The position numbers and the translations under genes were made by a program. A stretch of DNA of 64,000 bases. Origin: Planctomycetota bacterium (lineage in GTDB: Bacteria > Planctomycetota > B15-G4). Of the stretch, positions 26,711 to 36,004 are shown one piece after another (positions within the stretch are counted from its first letter, which is position 1; every line of letters starts with the position of its first letter). The DNA is taken from NCBI GenBank assembly GCA_021604805.1, contig BQJR01000001.1:908925-972924 (forward strand). The letters run 5' to 3'. The notes beneath the pieces were generated by a model that saw nothing but the letters and a program-made list of their open reading frames with translations, had not been told where the DNA came from and made no database searches.

Positions 26711-29700
26711 CTAAGCGCCAGCCTCGGCGCTGGCTTCGGCCTCCACGGCCTCAGCCGCCTTCGACTTTCCCGAGGCAGGCTTGCCGTCCTTCCCACCCTT
26801 GCTCTTCCCGGCGCCGGCAGCGGGATCCTTGGGGGGCGTGCCCTCGAGCGACTGCGCCGCACCACGACCTGTGCGCTGCGCGTCGTACTCGTCGAGGCTC
26901 AGGCCGAGCACCTTGCTCACACCGTGCTCCTGCATGGTCACGCCGAACACGGTGTCGGCGTAGCTCATCGTGCGGCGCGCGTGGGTCACGACCAGGAACT
27001 GACTCTTGCCGAGGAAGTCTTCGAGCACCGAGCAGAAGCGATCGATGTTGGTCTCGTCGAGCGCGGCGTCGACTTCGTCGAGCAGCGACACGGGGCTCGG
27101 GCGTGCCTTGAAGAGCGCGAAGAGCATGCCCACCGCGGTCATGGTGCGCTCACCACCGGAGAGCAGCGTGATCGTGCGGGCGTCCTTGCCGGGAGGCGCG
27201 GCCGTGATCTCGATACCGGCTTCGAGCACGTCGGCGCCTTCTTCGAGTTGGATGTCGGCGCGTCCACCGCGGAAGAGCTTGCGGAAGATGTCGCGGAAGT
27301 GCTCGCGCACTTCTTCGAAGGCCTCCACGAAACGCTCGCGCGATTCTTTGTTCACCTTGTTGATCGTGTCGTTGAGCGAGAGTTGCGCTTCCACGAGATC
27401 GTCGCGCTGGGCGGAGAGCGCCAGGAAGCGCTCTTCGACTTCGCTGAGTTCGTCGACCGCAGCGAGGTTCACGTTGCCCATGCGACCGAGCTTCGCGCGC
27501 AGCTCTTCGATCTCCGCGGCGATGGCGGCCCAGTCGTGCTCGGGCTCGGGCTCCTCGGAGACCTCGGGCAGCGCCGGGGGCTCTTCACCGGCTTCGAGTG
27601 CGGCGGCCACGAGCGCCTCGTGCGCTGCGGCGGCTTCGGCCTCGGCGGCCAGCGTGCTGAGCAACGGACGCGGATCGGCGAGGTCGAGTTCGAGCTCTTC
27701 GAGCACCTTGGCGCGCAGCTCCTCGCGACGCACCTGAGTTTCCTTGATCGTGAGACGGTGCTCGGAGAGCGCAGCGGACGCGCTCTCGAGTTCACGCTCG
27801 CGCGCGACCACGGCGTCTTGCGCCACGTTGAGTTCGCGCCCCACTTCCGCGGCGACCTGCTTGGCGCTCTCGAGCACACCCGCGCGACGGTCGCGCTCCT
27901 CGGTCAACCCCGACGCGCGCGCCTCCACCTCGACCAACTCGGCTTGCAGCTTCTCACCGTGCTCGGCCAGCTGCGCCTGTTCGCGCTCGCTGTTCGCCAG
28001 GGCCTCGGCGCGCTCTTCCACGCCACGCTCCACTTGGCGGCGCTCGGCCTCCAGGGCTTCGCGACGCTCGTGGTGCTTGCCGACCTCGAGGCGCGCGGCG
28101 GCCAGCGCGTCTTGCGTGGCGCTCAGCTGCGTGCGCAGTTGTCCGAGTTCGAGTTCGCGCGCGCCGTCTTGCTCGCGATCGACCTCGACCTGCTGCTGCA
28201 GCACGGCCTCGCGGTCGAGCGCTTGAGAGAGCAGCGTCTGCACCTCTTCGATCTCACCTTCGAGACGCTGCAGATCGCTCTCACGCAAGTTGAGTTCGCG
28301 CTCCAGCGCTTCGCGACGCGAGGTGTTCTGGCGCTCACGTTCGCGGGTGCGTTCGCGCTCGGTTTCCGTTTTGCGCAGACGCTGGTTGATCTCTTCGAGT
28401 TGTTCGTCGAGCGCGGCGACCACGTGCTCTTGTTGCACGCGGCGCTGTCCGAGGTCTTCGAGCTCTGCGGCCAGACGTTCGCAACGCGCGCTGAGCGCGT
28501 CGAGCTCCGAACGACGACTCACGAGGCCGCCCTCTTCACCGGCCGTGCCGCCGCGCAACACGCCGCGCTCGTCGAGCAGGTCGCCATCGGGCGTGACCCA
28601 CACGGTCACGCCGTCGGGCACACAGTTGGCCAGCTCGGCGCGATCGCTCACCAAGCGCACGTGACCCAGCAAGGCTTCCATGAGTTCGGCGTGCTGCAAC
28701 ACCTGAACTTCGTCGAGCAGACGCCTGCCTTGCGCGGCGTGCGGGCCCGGACGCAACGCGTCGCGCGGCGCGAGCAACACGCGGCCGCCTTGGGCACGGT
28801 GCAGGTGTTCGAGCGCGCGCAGACCGTCGGCGCGGCTGGCCACGACCACCGCTTGCGTGGTGGCACCCAGCGAGGCTTCCACGGCTTCGGCGAGATGTTG
28901 CGGCGCGCGCAGGTGATCGACGAGCAGACCTTCGATGCCCGGCAGATCCGATTCGAGCAGACTCAACGCGCCCGGCGACACACCGTCGCGACGCTCGAGC
29001 AACTCGGCCAGCGCTTCCTTGCGCGAGGCCAGCGCGGCGGCGTCTTCACGTGAGCGCGCCAACTCGGCGTCGAGGCGCTGCAAGCTCTCGGCTTCCGCCG
29101 TGCGACGCGCCGACTTCTCGTCGTGCTGACTGCGCGCCACTTCGAGCGCAGCGTCGAGGTCACGCGCGCCGGCGAACAGCTCGCCCTGCAGGGCCACTTG
29201 CTCTTCGCGCTGCTTGCCGAGCTCGCCCACGCGCTCGGCGAGCCGGTCGCGCGACGCGAGCAGCGCCGCCTTGCGCGCCTCCGACTGGCTGCGCTCGTTG
29301 CGCACCTGCGTGAGTTGCTCCATGCGCTCGAGCGCGGCGCTGCGCTCGGCGTCGGCCTCGGCGCGGGCGGTCTCGAGCTCGTGCGTGGCGCGTTCGTGCA
29401 CGCCCGCTGCGTCGGCCTCCACGCTCTGACGCGCAGCCAACTCGGTGGCCGCCGTGGCCAGGCGCTCCTGCATGTTCGTGAGTTCGGTGCGACGCTCGGC
29501 CAGCGCCACGCCCAGACCACTCAGACGTTGCACCAAGGCTTCGCGACGCTCCGCGACTTCGGCCAAGCGCTCGCGCAGGTTGACCTGGCGTTCACTCAGC
29601 GCTTCCACTTCGCCGGTGGCTTGGCGGAAGGCGTCGGCGGCTTCGTCGGCGGCGGTGCGTGCGTCGCCCAAGCGCGCCTGCAACACGCCGACCTCGGCGC

Positions 29701-30496
29701 GCACTTCGTCGAGCGCGGCGCGCGCGGCGCCGTCGAGCCCTTCGAGTTCGGAGAGCCCGGCGATCTGCGTGTCGAGTGCGGTACCGAGTTGCTCCCAGAG
29801 GTGCGCGGAGTGCAGCGCACGCAGCTCGGACACGCGGTCGCGCGATTCGAGGTAGGTGCGCGCGCGGCCGGCCTGCACCTTGAGTGAGCGTGTGCGCTTC
29901 TCGAGTTCTTCGAGCACGTCGCCGAGACGCAGCAAGTTCTGCTCGGTGCGCGCCAGCTTGTTCTCGGCTTCGCGACGGCGCGCGCGGTAGCGACTGATCC
30001 CGGCCGCCTCTTCGAAGATGCGACGGCGCTCCTGCGGGTTGGCCGAGAGGATCGCGTCGATGCGGCCCTGTTCCATCACGGAGTAGGCGCCGGTGCCGAG
30101 CCCGGTGTCCATCAACAGGTCGCGCACGTCTTTCAGGCGCGAGCTGTTCTTGTTGATCAGGTACTCGCTCTCACCGCTGCGGAACAAGCGCCGCGTGATC
30201 ACGACTTCGCTGTAGTCGATGGGCAGCGTGCCGTCTTCGTTGTCGAACACGAGCGAGACTTCGGCGAAGTTGCGCGCCGCGCGCGCCCCGTTGCCCTTGA
30301 AGATCACGTCGGTCATGTCCTTGCCGCGCAAGGCCGACGCGCGCTGTTCACCCAGCGCCCACTTCACGGCGTCGATCACGTTCGACTTGCCGCAGCCGTT
30401 CGGCCCGACCACCGCCGTGAGACCGGGCGAGAGTTCGAGGCTCGTGCGGTCGGCGAAAGACTTGAAGCCGTGGATCTCGATGCGGATCAGGCGCAT
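26711..30496 (-). CDS. smc: Chromosome partition protein SMC
   Basis: 1,261 residues. The N-terminal ABC half has Walker A GPNGCGKSN at 31-39. Two long coiled coils flank a hinge near 510-660 (GVSPGALSLLESDLPGIEGLL). The C-terminal head has the signature LSGGERTM starting at 1112 and Walker B VSLLDEVDAALDETN near 1137. It condenses and helps segregate the chromosome, normally with ScpA and ScpB, which are not in this window. An extra Lys/Ala/Gly-rich tail of about 50 residues follows the head. It lies 57 bases after nrdR on the same strand. Confidence 0.96.
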   Translation of the reverse strand: MRLIRIEIHGFKSFADRTSLELSPGLTAVVGPNGCGKSNVIDAVKWALGEQRASALRGKDMTDVIFKGNGARAARNFAEVSLVFDNEDGTLPIDYSEVVITRRLFRSGESEYLINKNSSRLKDVRDLLMDTGLGTGAYSVMEQGRIDAILSANPQERRRIFEEAAGISRYRARRREAENKLARTEQNLLRLGDVLEELEKRTRSLKVQAGRARTYLESRDRVSELRALHSAHLWEQLGTALDTQIAGLSELEGLDGAARAALDEVRAEVGVLQARLGDARTAADEAADAFRQATGEVEALSERQVNLRERLAEVAERREALVQRLSGLGVALAERRTELTNMQERLATAATELAARQSVEADAAGVHERATHELETARAEADAERSAALERMEQLTQVRNERSQSEARKAALLASRDRLAERVGELGKQREEQVALQGELFAGARDLDAALEVARSQHDEKSARRTAEAESLQRLDAELARSREDAAALASRKEALAELLERRDGVSPGALSLLESDLPGIEGLLVDHLRAPQHLAEAVEASLGATTQAVVVASRADGLRALEHLHRAQGGRVLLAPRDALRPGPHAAQGRRLLDEVQVLQHAELMEALLGHVRLVSDRAELANCVPDGVTVWVTPDGDLLDERGVLRGGTAGEEGGLVSRRSELDALSARCERLAAELEDLGQRRVQQEHVVAALDEQLEEINQRLRKTETERERTRERERQNTSRREALERELNLRESDLQRLEGEIEEVQTLLSQALDREAVLQQQVEVDREQDGARELELGQLRTQLSATQDALAAARLEVGKHHERREALEAERRQVERGVEERAEALANSEREQAQLAEHGEKLQAELVEVEARASGLTEERDRRAGVLESAKQVAAEVGRELNVAQDAVVARERELESASAALSEHRLTIKETQVRREELRAKVLEELELDLADPRPLLSTLAAEAEAAAAHEALVAAALEAGEEPPALPEVSEEPEPEHDWAAIAAEIEELRAKLGRMGNVNLAAVDELSEVEERFLALSAQRDDLVEAQLSLNDTINKVNKESRERFVEAFEEVREHFRDIFRKLFRGGRADIQLEEGADVLEAGIEITAAPPGKDARTITLLSGGERTMTAVGMLFALFKARPSPVSLLDEVDAALDETNIDRFCSVLEDFLGKSQFLVVTHARRTMSYADTVFGVTMQEHGVSKVLGLSLDEYDAQRTGRGAAQSLEGTPPKDPAAGAGKSKGGKDGKPASGKSKAAEAVEAEASAEAGA

Positions 30497-30553
30497 GCGC
30501 GGGAACTCTCGGTGTCGGGGTCTGAGTCGATCGGGGCGGGGACGAACAGTGCG

Positions 30554-31129
30554 TCAGGCGCGCTCGGGGCGCGGGTCGACGCTCGGGTCGATGCTTGAGC
30601 CGGGGGTCCGCGGCACCGGAGGCGGCGTGCGCGACGGCCCGTTGTGCAGGCCGGGCATGCCCCCATCGGGGAGCCCGCCAGCGCCGAGCAGCGGCTTGAG
30701 TTCATCCAGGAACTGGTTCACGTCTTTGAACTCGCGGTACACAGACGCGAAGCGCACGTAGGCCACGTGGTCGACCTTGCGCAAGGCTTCCATCACGAGG
30801 TGGCCGATGTACTTGGAGGCCACTTCCTTGTCGAACATCTCGTGCAGCCGGCTCTCCACGTCGGTGACGATCTTCTCGAGCGTCTCGGCGTCGACCGGGC
30901 GCTTGTGGCAAGCCACGAGCATCCCGCGCAGCATCGTGTCGCGGTCGAAGGAGACGCGCGTGCCGTCTTTCTTGACGACCCGCAGCGGCGTCTCGCCGAC
31001 CTTCTCATAGGTGGTGAAGCGCCCGTTGCATTCGAGGCACTCCCGGCGGCGACGGATCACGTCGGCCTCGCCGCTGGTGCGCGAGTCGATGACCTTGTCG
31101 TTGTTGGCCTTGCAGTAAGGACAGCGCAA
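30554..31129 (-). CDS. nrdR: Transcriptional repressor NrdR
   Basis: Controls ribonucleotide reductase genes through an ATP-cone. With the TTG start at 31129 the protein is 191 residues, begins MRCPYC, and has the zinc ribbon cysteines at exactly 3, 6, 31 and 34, as in the family; GGGAGGGG lies 10 bases upstream. The ATP-cone is about 46-136 ([21 protein letters not shown]). The last 40 residues are Pro/Gly-rich and not part of the usual 150-residue protein. No nrd gene is in the window. Confidence 0.93.
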   Translation of the reverse strand: MRCPYCKANNDKVIDSRTSGEADVIRRRRECLECNGRFTTYEKVGETPLRVVKKDGTRVSFDRDTMLRGMLVACHKRPVDAETLEKIVTDVESRLHEMFDKEVASKYIGHLVMEALRKVDHVAYVRFASVYREFKDVNQFLDELKPLLGAGGLPDGGMPGLHNGPSRTPPPVPRTPGSSIDPSVDPRPERA

Positions 31130-31178
31130 TGGGCGTGGGCCCCTCCCAAGGCCAGTTTCCAACCACCAATGAGGGCGC

Positions 31179-31207
31179 AGTATCCCCCCGCGGAGAGGTC
31201 ATTCCAA
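31179..31207 (-). promoter_or_regulatory. Sigma-70-like promoter of nrdR
   Basis: On the minus strand, TTGGAA (31202-31207) and GATACT (31179-31184) are 17 bases apart. The predicted start near 31171 gives a leader of about 40 bases to the TTG start codon. Confidence 0.5.
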
Positions 31208-31238
31208 GCCGCGGAACGGCGCAAATCCGGCGCGCGCG

Positions 31239-32324
31239 TCAGTCGGCCAGACGGCGCAGGAAGCGTGATCGCGCCGGATCGTGGAGCTGCTCCAGCACGA
31301 TCGACTTGGCGTTCGGGCTGCCATCGCTGGCCATGCGCACCGTGCCGGTGACGCCCGGGACGTGGTGTTGCTCGAGCAAGGCGCGGCGCAGCGCGTCGGG
31401 GTTGGCCTCGGGAGACCACAGCCCGAGCAGCATGCGGGCGGCGTCGTAGGTGAGCGCGGCGGGGTCGCCGGGCAGCTCGTCGAAGGCCTCGCGGTGCTTG
31501 GCGATGAAGTCGGCAGCGCCGGGCTCCTGCGTGCTGAAGTGACGCGCCACGTAGGCTCCGCGGGCGCGTCCGGCGAGCTCTTCAGCGAGGCCCGGCCCCT
31601 GCCAGCCGTCGACCCCGAGCAGCACGAACTTGGCGAGCGTGGCCTCGCTGGCGCCGCGCAGCGCGGGCATCAGCGCGTCGTGACGCACCGCCAGCAGCAC
31701 GCCCTCGGCGTCGACCTGCGCGAGGTCTTCGAGCAAGGTCGACTGGCCGCCGAGGGTCGGCGCGAAGGCCACCGTTTCGACCACGCGCCCGTTGCGCTGG
31801 CGAAAGGCGTCGGCGAAGGCCTGGCCCAAGCCCACGGACCAACGGCTCGAGAGGTCCACCACCACCACGAGGCGCGCGAGTTGCAACTCGAAGCGCGCGA
31901 AGAGCGCCAGCGCCTTGGCCACGTCGCGGTCGGCGGCGCAGGTGCGGAAAGCCCAGCGGTTGTCGCGCGTGACTTCGTCGCCGGTGGCCGTGGGTGTCAC
32001 GAAGGGCACGCGACGTTCGCGCGCGGCTTCGGCCACGGCCACGGCTTGGTCCGTGGTGAGCGGTCCGAGCACGAGCGTGGCGCCCTGGTCCACGAGTTCG
32101 TGATACGCGCGCACCGCCGACACCGCGCTGCTGCCCGCGTCGATCTGAAAGCTGTGCGGACGTTTCGCGGCGGGCACGTCCTCGAGCGCGAGCTGCCAAC
32201 CGTGGAGCACCTCGGCGCCCATGTCAGCGAGCGTGCCGCTGGTCGAGACGAGCAGGCCCAAGGCGGGCTCGGGGCGCGCGCAGGCCGCGACGGCGAGCAG
32301 CAAGATCCACGCGATGCGTTTCAC
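31239..32324 (-). CDS. Branched-chain amino acid-type substrate-binding lipoprotein
   Basis: 361 residues. The lipoprotein signal ends at LAVAAC (Cys15). The mature part is a type I periplasmic binding protein of the LivJ/Peripla_BP_6 class: LGLLVSTSGTLADMGAEVLHGWQLALED, GPLTTDQAVAVAEAARERRVPFVTPTATGDEV and DFIAKHREAFDELPGDPAALTYDAARMLL. No ABC permease or ATPase gene is nearby. Its GTG start overlaps the stop of the Ser/Thr kinase as GTGA, so it is made with the kinase. A ligand-sensing rather than transport role is an inference from that context. Confidence 0.87.
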   Translation of the reverse strand: MKRIAWILLLAVAACARPEPALGLLVSTSGTLADMGAEVLHGWQLALEDVPAAKRPHSFQIDAGSSAVSAVRAYHELVDQGATLVLGPLTTDQAVAVAEAARERRVPFVTPTATGDEVTRDNRWAFRTCAADRDVAKALALFARFELQLARLVVVVDLSSRWSVGLGQAFADAFRQRNGRVVETVAFAPTLGGQSTLLEDLAQVDAEGVLLAVRHDALMPALRGASEATLAKFVLLGVDGWQGPGLAEELAGRARGAYVARHFSTQEPGAADFIAKHREAFDELPGDPAALTYDAARMLLGLWSPEANPDALRRALLEQHHVPGVTGTVRMASDGSPNAKSIVLEQLHDPARSRFLRRLAD

Positions 32325-34339
32325 CGGCGACCTCGGCGCGCGAGCACGGCATCGTAGCGGTGGCGGATCCAGGTGGCTTTGTCGCGGGCGAGCGGCGCGA
32401 GGCGCTGCAGCAGGTCGTTCGGATCGAGCTCGTCGAGCGCTTCGAGCGCGGCCATGCGCACGGCGGGCGACTCGTCGTGCAGCGCTTCGCTGAGCAGCGC
32501 CACGCTGTCGGGGTGCCCGTAGCGACGCAAGCCGCCGATCAAGGCGCGGCGACGCGCGGCGTCGACCTCCTGACCGAGCGCGTCGAGCAGCGCCCCCAAG
32601 GACGACGAGTCGGACAAGCTGCCGAGCGCCGTGGCGGCGTTCTCCACCACCAACCAATCGGGGTCCTGGAGCAAGCCTTCGAGCACCGACAACTTCTGCC
32701 GACGATCGAAACCGCCCGAAGCGTTCGCCGCCAGCTCGGCCCACAAGCGCTGCGCGAACTCGACCTTGATCCCCACGGTGCTGGCGGCGAGCAACGCGCG
32801 TTGCTGTTCGTCCCACGAGCCGCGCGCGGCGAAGGCGTCGAGCACGGCCAAGCGCGCCACGAGTTCGGGCACACGCGACGCGGTGAGCGCGGCCTGGGCG
32901 TCGGCGAGGGCGGCGTCGAGCTGATCACGGCGGTCGCCTGCGGACTCGGCAGCGCTGAGTTGCGCCAACCAACGCAGCGCGCGTTCGTGTTGCGCCGCGG
33001 GCAGACCGCGCGCGAGCAGCGCCTGCTCCAAGCGACGTTGATCCTCGCCCGGCCCGGAAGCACCGGACTGCACCATCGCGAGCAGCGCCGAGAGCACGAG
33101 CACTGCGATGAGCAAGGTGCCCACCGCCACGCCCATGCGATGCCGGCGGATCTGACGCAAGGTGCGCGAGGCGGCACCCAGCGGACGCGCGCGGATGGGC
33201 TCGAAGTTCAGGAAGCGCCGCAGGTCCTCGCCGAGTTCTTCGGCGCTCGCGTAGCGCCGGTCGGGATCCTTCTCGATGGCCTTGAGCACGATCGTCTCGA
33301 GGTCACGCGGCACGCGCGGGTTGAGCTTGCTCGGCGGCGGCGGATCCTTGGTGAGGATCTGGCGCAGGATCACGGCCACGTGCTTGCCGCCGAAGGGCTG
33401 ATGCAGCGTGACGAGTTCGTAGAGCGTGACACCCAGCGAGTAGATGTCGCTGCGTTCGTCCACGCGCACACGCCGCGGACTGGCTTGCTCGGGCGACACG
33501 TAGGCCGGCGAGCCCACGAAGTCGCCCGACTCGGTGAGCGAACCGGCGTCGGTGTCTTTGGCGAGCCCGAAGTCGGAGAGCTTCAGGCGACCTTCGCGAC
33601 TCAGGATCAGGTTGCTGGGTTTGATGTCGCGATGGATCACGCCGTGAGCGTGCGCGTGACGCAACGCATCGGCGGCATCGGCGACGAGCGCAGCCGCCAT
33701 CGGGAAGGGGTTGCGCAGGTCGATCACGATGCCGTCGCGCAGCCGCGGGTCGCCGGGCACGGTGCCGATCAGCTTGCGACCCTGCGCCCACTCGGTGATG
33801 TCCTTCTCGAGCTCCGGCCCGGAGATGCGCACGAAGCGACGCCCGTGCGTGCGCGCGGTGCGCAGCCGGTCGATGACCTCGGCGAGGTCGAGGCCCTGCA
33901 CGAACTCCATCGCGATGTAGGCCAGGCCGTCGCTGATGTTGAAGCCGTGCACGGCCACGATGCGCGGGTGCGACAAGCGCGCGACGGCCGTGGCCTCTCG
34001 TCGGAAGCGGTCCACCGAGCGTTCGTTGCGCACGGCCCCCGGCGGCATGACCTTGAGCGCGACCGTGCGCCCCAAGTTCACCTGCTCGGCCTCGTAGACC
34101 ACGCCCATGCCACCGCGTCCGATCTGGCGCTTGATGCGGTAGCCGTCGACCACCACGCCCACGCGCAAGCCGCCCAGCGGCAGATCGCTCGAGCTCTGGT
34201 CGCCGGCGTGCAGGTACTCGGTGCGGTCGCCGGAGAGCGGCGGGTACTCGCGCTCGAACTCCGCGCTGTCGAGGCGCTCACCCAGGACTCGGGTGGCGTC
34301 TTTCAGGATCTTGCGCGGGGTGGTGTCGTCGTCGGGCAT
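32321..34339 (-). CDS. Membrane Ser/Thr protein kinase with HEAT-like repeats
   Basis: 672 residues. The Hanks-type kinase domain has the glycine loop GRGGMG (74-79), Lys96, HRD (236-238) and DFG (256-258), with SPAYVSPEQ in the activation segment, so it looks active. An insert of about 45 residues with many Arg and Gly lies at 160-205. One membrane segment (403-423) is followed by an exported C-terminal half with HEAT-like repeats (RRALIGGLRRYGHPDSVALL, AVRMAALEALDELD). It starts 47 bases after mnmE and is coupled to the binding-protein lipoprotein. Confidence 0.93.
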   Translation of the reverse strand: MPDDDTTPRKILKDATRVLGERLDSAEFEREYPPLSGDRTEYLHAGDQSSSDLPLGGLRVGVVVDGYRIKRQIGRGGMGVVYEAEQVNLGRTVALKVMPPGAVRNERSVDRFRREATAVARLSHPRIVAVHGFNISDGLAYIAMEFVQGLDLAEVIDRLRTARTHGRRFVRISGPELEKDITEWAQGRKLIGTVPGDPRLRDGIVIDLRNPFPMAAALVADAADALRHAHAHGVIHRDIKPSNLILSREGRLKLSDFGLAKDTDAGSLTESGDFVGSPAYVSPEQASPRRVRVDERSDIYSLGVTLYELVTLHQPFGGKHVAVILRQILTKDPPPPSKLNPRVPRDLETIVLKAIEKDPDRRYASAEELGEDLRRFLNFEPIRARPLGAASRTLRQIRRHRMGVAVGTLLIAVLVLSALLAMVQSGASGPGEDQRRLEQALLARGLPAAQHERALRWLAQLSAAESAGDRRDQLDAALADAQAALTASRVPELVARLAVLDAFAARGSWDEQQRALLAASTVGIKVEFAQRLWAELAANASGGFDRRQKLSVLEGLLQDPDWLVVENAATALGSLSDSSSLGALLDALGQEVDAARRRALIGGLRRYGHPDSVALLSEALHDESPAVRMAALEALDELDPNDLLQRLAPLARDKATWIRHRYDAVLARRGRR

Positions 34340-34348
34340 CGCTCGGGC

Positions 34349-34354
34349 AGTCTA
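34349..34354 (-). promoter_or_regulatory. -10-like box before the kinase gene
   Basis: TAGACT on the minus strand, nine bases before the ATG at 34339. If used, the transcript would start about 3 bases before the start codon, i.e. almost leaderless. No clear -35. Confidence 0.35.
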
Positions 34355-34386
34355 CCCAGCGAGCGCCGCCGAGTTTCACGACACGC

Positions 34387-35913
34387 TCACTTGCCCAGGC
34401 AGAAACCGGCGAACACGCGATCGAGCAGCTCTTCGCTGAGGTCGGCGCTGCGTTGACTGTGGGCGTCGAGACGTTCGGCGGCCTCGCGCAGGGCGAGGGC
34501 CACGAGCGGCAGCGCGCCGGAGCGCAACAGGGCGGCGTGGTGCTCGGGGGACGCGGCGCCGAGCGAGCTGCGAGGCTTCGCTTGACCGGTCGGGTCGGCG
34601 TGGAGGTCGAGGTCGGCGGCGAGGTCGGCGGCGAGGTCGGCGCCGGTGAGCAAGGGGAGCACGTCGGCGAGCAGCTCGGCTTCCAGCGCGTGACGGGCGG
34701 ACAGCGGCGCGGGCGGCGGGGCCAAGGCGAGCAGCGCGTCGAGCAAGTTCTCGAGCCCGAAGCCGGTGGTCGCGGAGACGAGAAAGCGCGCGCCGCCACC
34801 CTGCTCCGACGCGCCGCCCGTCGCAGCGGCGACCGCGCCAACAACACGGCCGGACGCGTCGCGCTCGGCGCCGCTCACCGGCTCATGCGACGCATCCAGC
34901 AGGTCGGCCTTGCTGGCGACGTCGAGTCGCGGCCGCGAACCCGCGGCCGCTCGCCGCTGCGCGCGTTCGGCGTGCGAGCTCGGCGCGCACGCGTCTTCGA
35001 GGTCGAGCACGAGCGCGTGCTCGGGAAGCTGCTCGAGGAACTGCTGCATGGCGCGCGCGTCGAGCGGGTCGCTCCAGGCGTGTTCCCAACTCACGCCGGG
35101 TCCGTCGATGAAACGCAGCGTGCGTTCGCCGACACGACGCCGCGCGTGCAAGGCGTCGCGCGTGGTGCCGGGCACGGGGGAGGCCGTGGTGCGCGCGTCG
35201 GGGCACAGCGCGAGCATCAAGCTCGACTTGCCCGCGTTGGGCGGGCCGAGCAAGAGCACGTCGAGCTCACCTTCGGCGCTCGCGCGCGAGGCGCTGCGGT
35301 CGGCGAGCTGCGCGGCGCGCGCGCTCAAGGCGGCCAAGGCGCGCGGCAACTCTTCGTGGGCCAGCGCTTCGGTGTCGTCGTCTTCGTGGTCCACGTGCGC
35401 TTCGAGCAGTGCCAGCGTGGCGAGCAGTTGTTCGCGCAGGGCGTCGAGCGCGCGGTCGGCGCCGTCGATCAAGGTGTCGAGTGCGGCCTGGGCCGACGGC
35501 GCGTCGGCCGCGCGACTCAATGCGCCCAAGGCCACGGCACGCTCCACGTCGAGCTTGCCGAGCAACACCGCGCGACGCGTGAACTCGCCGCGCTCGGCCG
35601 GTCGACATCCGGCGGCGCGCAACAAGCGTGTGCACTCGGCCACGGCGGCGGGCCAGGCCGGCAAGTGGATCTCGGCCAGCTGTTCGCCGGTGGCCGAGCG
35701 CGGCGCAGCCCAGAGCATCAGTTCTACGTCGAGTCGCGCGCCCGCGCCGAGCGGCAAGGCGGCGCGCAGCAGACGACCGGCGCGCAACTCAGGCAACTCC
35801 TCGAGCGCCGCCTGCAACACCTGCCAAGCCTGCGGGCCCGAGAGTCGCAACACGGCGCGCTCCCCCACACCCGCGGGCGTGGCCAGCGCGACGATGGTGT
35901 CGGCTTCGCTCAT
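34387..35913 (-). CDS. mnmE: tRNA modification GTPase MnmE (divergent)
   Basis: 508 residues from the ATG at 35913. With MnmG it modifies the wobble uridine of tRNAs. The opening DTIVALATPAGVGERAVLRLSG, the motif ERGEFTRRAVLLGKLDVERA, G1 GPPNAGKSS (223-231), G2 PGTTRD (248-253) and the C-terminal FAGFCLGK are all present. Deviations: the usual EIHCHGG reads EIHLPAW, G3 reads DGPG (270-273) instead of DTAG, and G4 reads SKAD (334-337). The G domain also carries Ala/Gly-rich inserts. Start at 35931 is possible but adds MAWARQ. Confidence 0.88.
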   Translation of the reverse strand: MSEADTIVALATPAGVGERAVLRLSGPQAWQVLQAALEELPELRAGRLLRAALPLGAGARLDVELMLWAAPRSATGEQLAEIHLPAWPAAVAECTRLLRAAGCRPAERGEFTRRAVLLGKLDVERAVALGALSRAADAPSAQAALDTLIDGADRALDALREQLLATLALLEAHVDHEDDDTEALAHEELPRALAALSARAAQLADRSASRASAEGELDVLLLGPPNAGKSSLMLALCPDARTTASPVPGTTRDALHARRRVGERTLRFIDGPGVSWEHAWSDPLDARAMQQFLEQLPEHALVLDLEDACAPSSHAERAQRRAAAGSRPRLDVASKADLLDASHEPVSGAERDASGRVVGAVAAATGGASEQGGGARFLVSATTGFGLENLLDALLALAPPPAPLSARHALEAELLADVLPLLTGADLAADLAADLDLHADPTGQAKPRSSLGAASPEHHAALLRSGALPLVALALREAAERLDAHSQRSADLSEELLDRVFAGFCLGK

Positions 35914-36004
35914 CTGTCTCGCCCATGCCAAGTCGGCGACGACGGCGCGCGTGCCGTCCGCGGCCTGCGCAGCGAGGGGACTCGCGAGACAACGCCGCGC
36001 GCGT

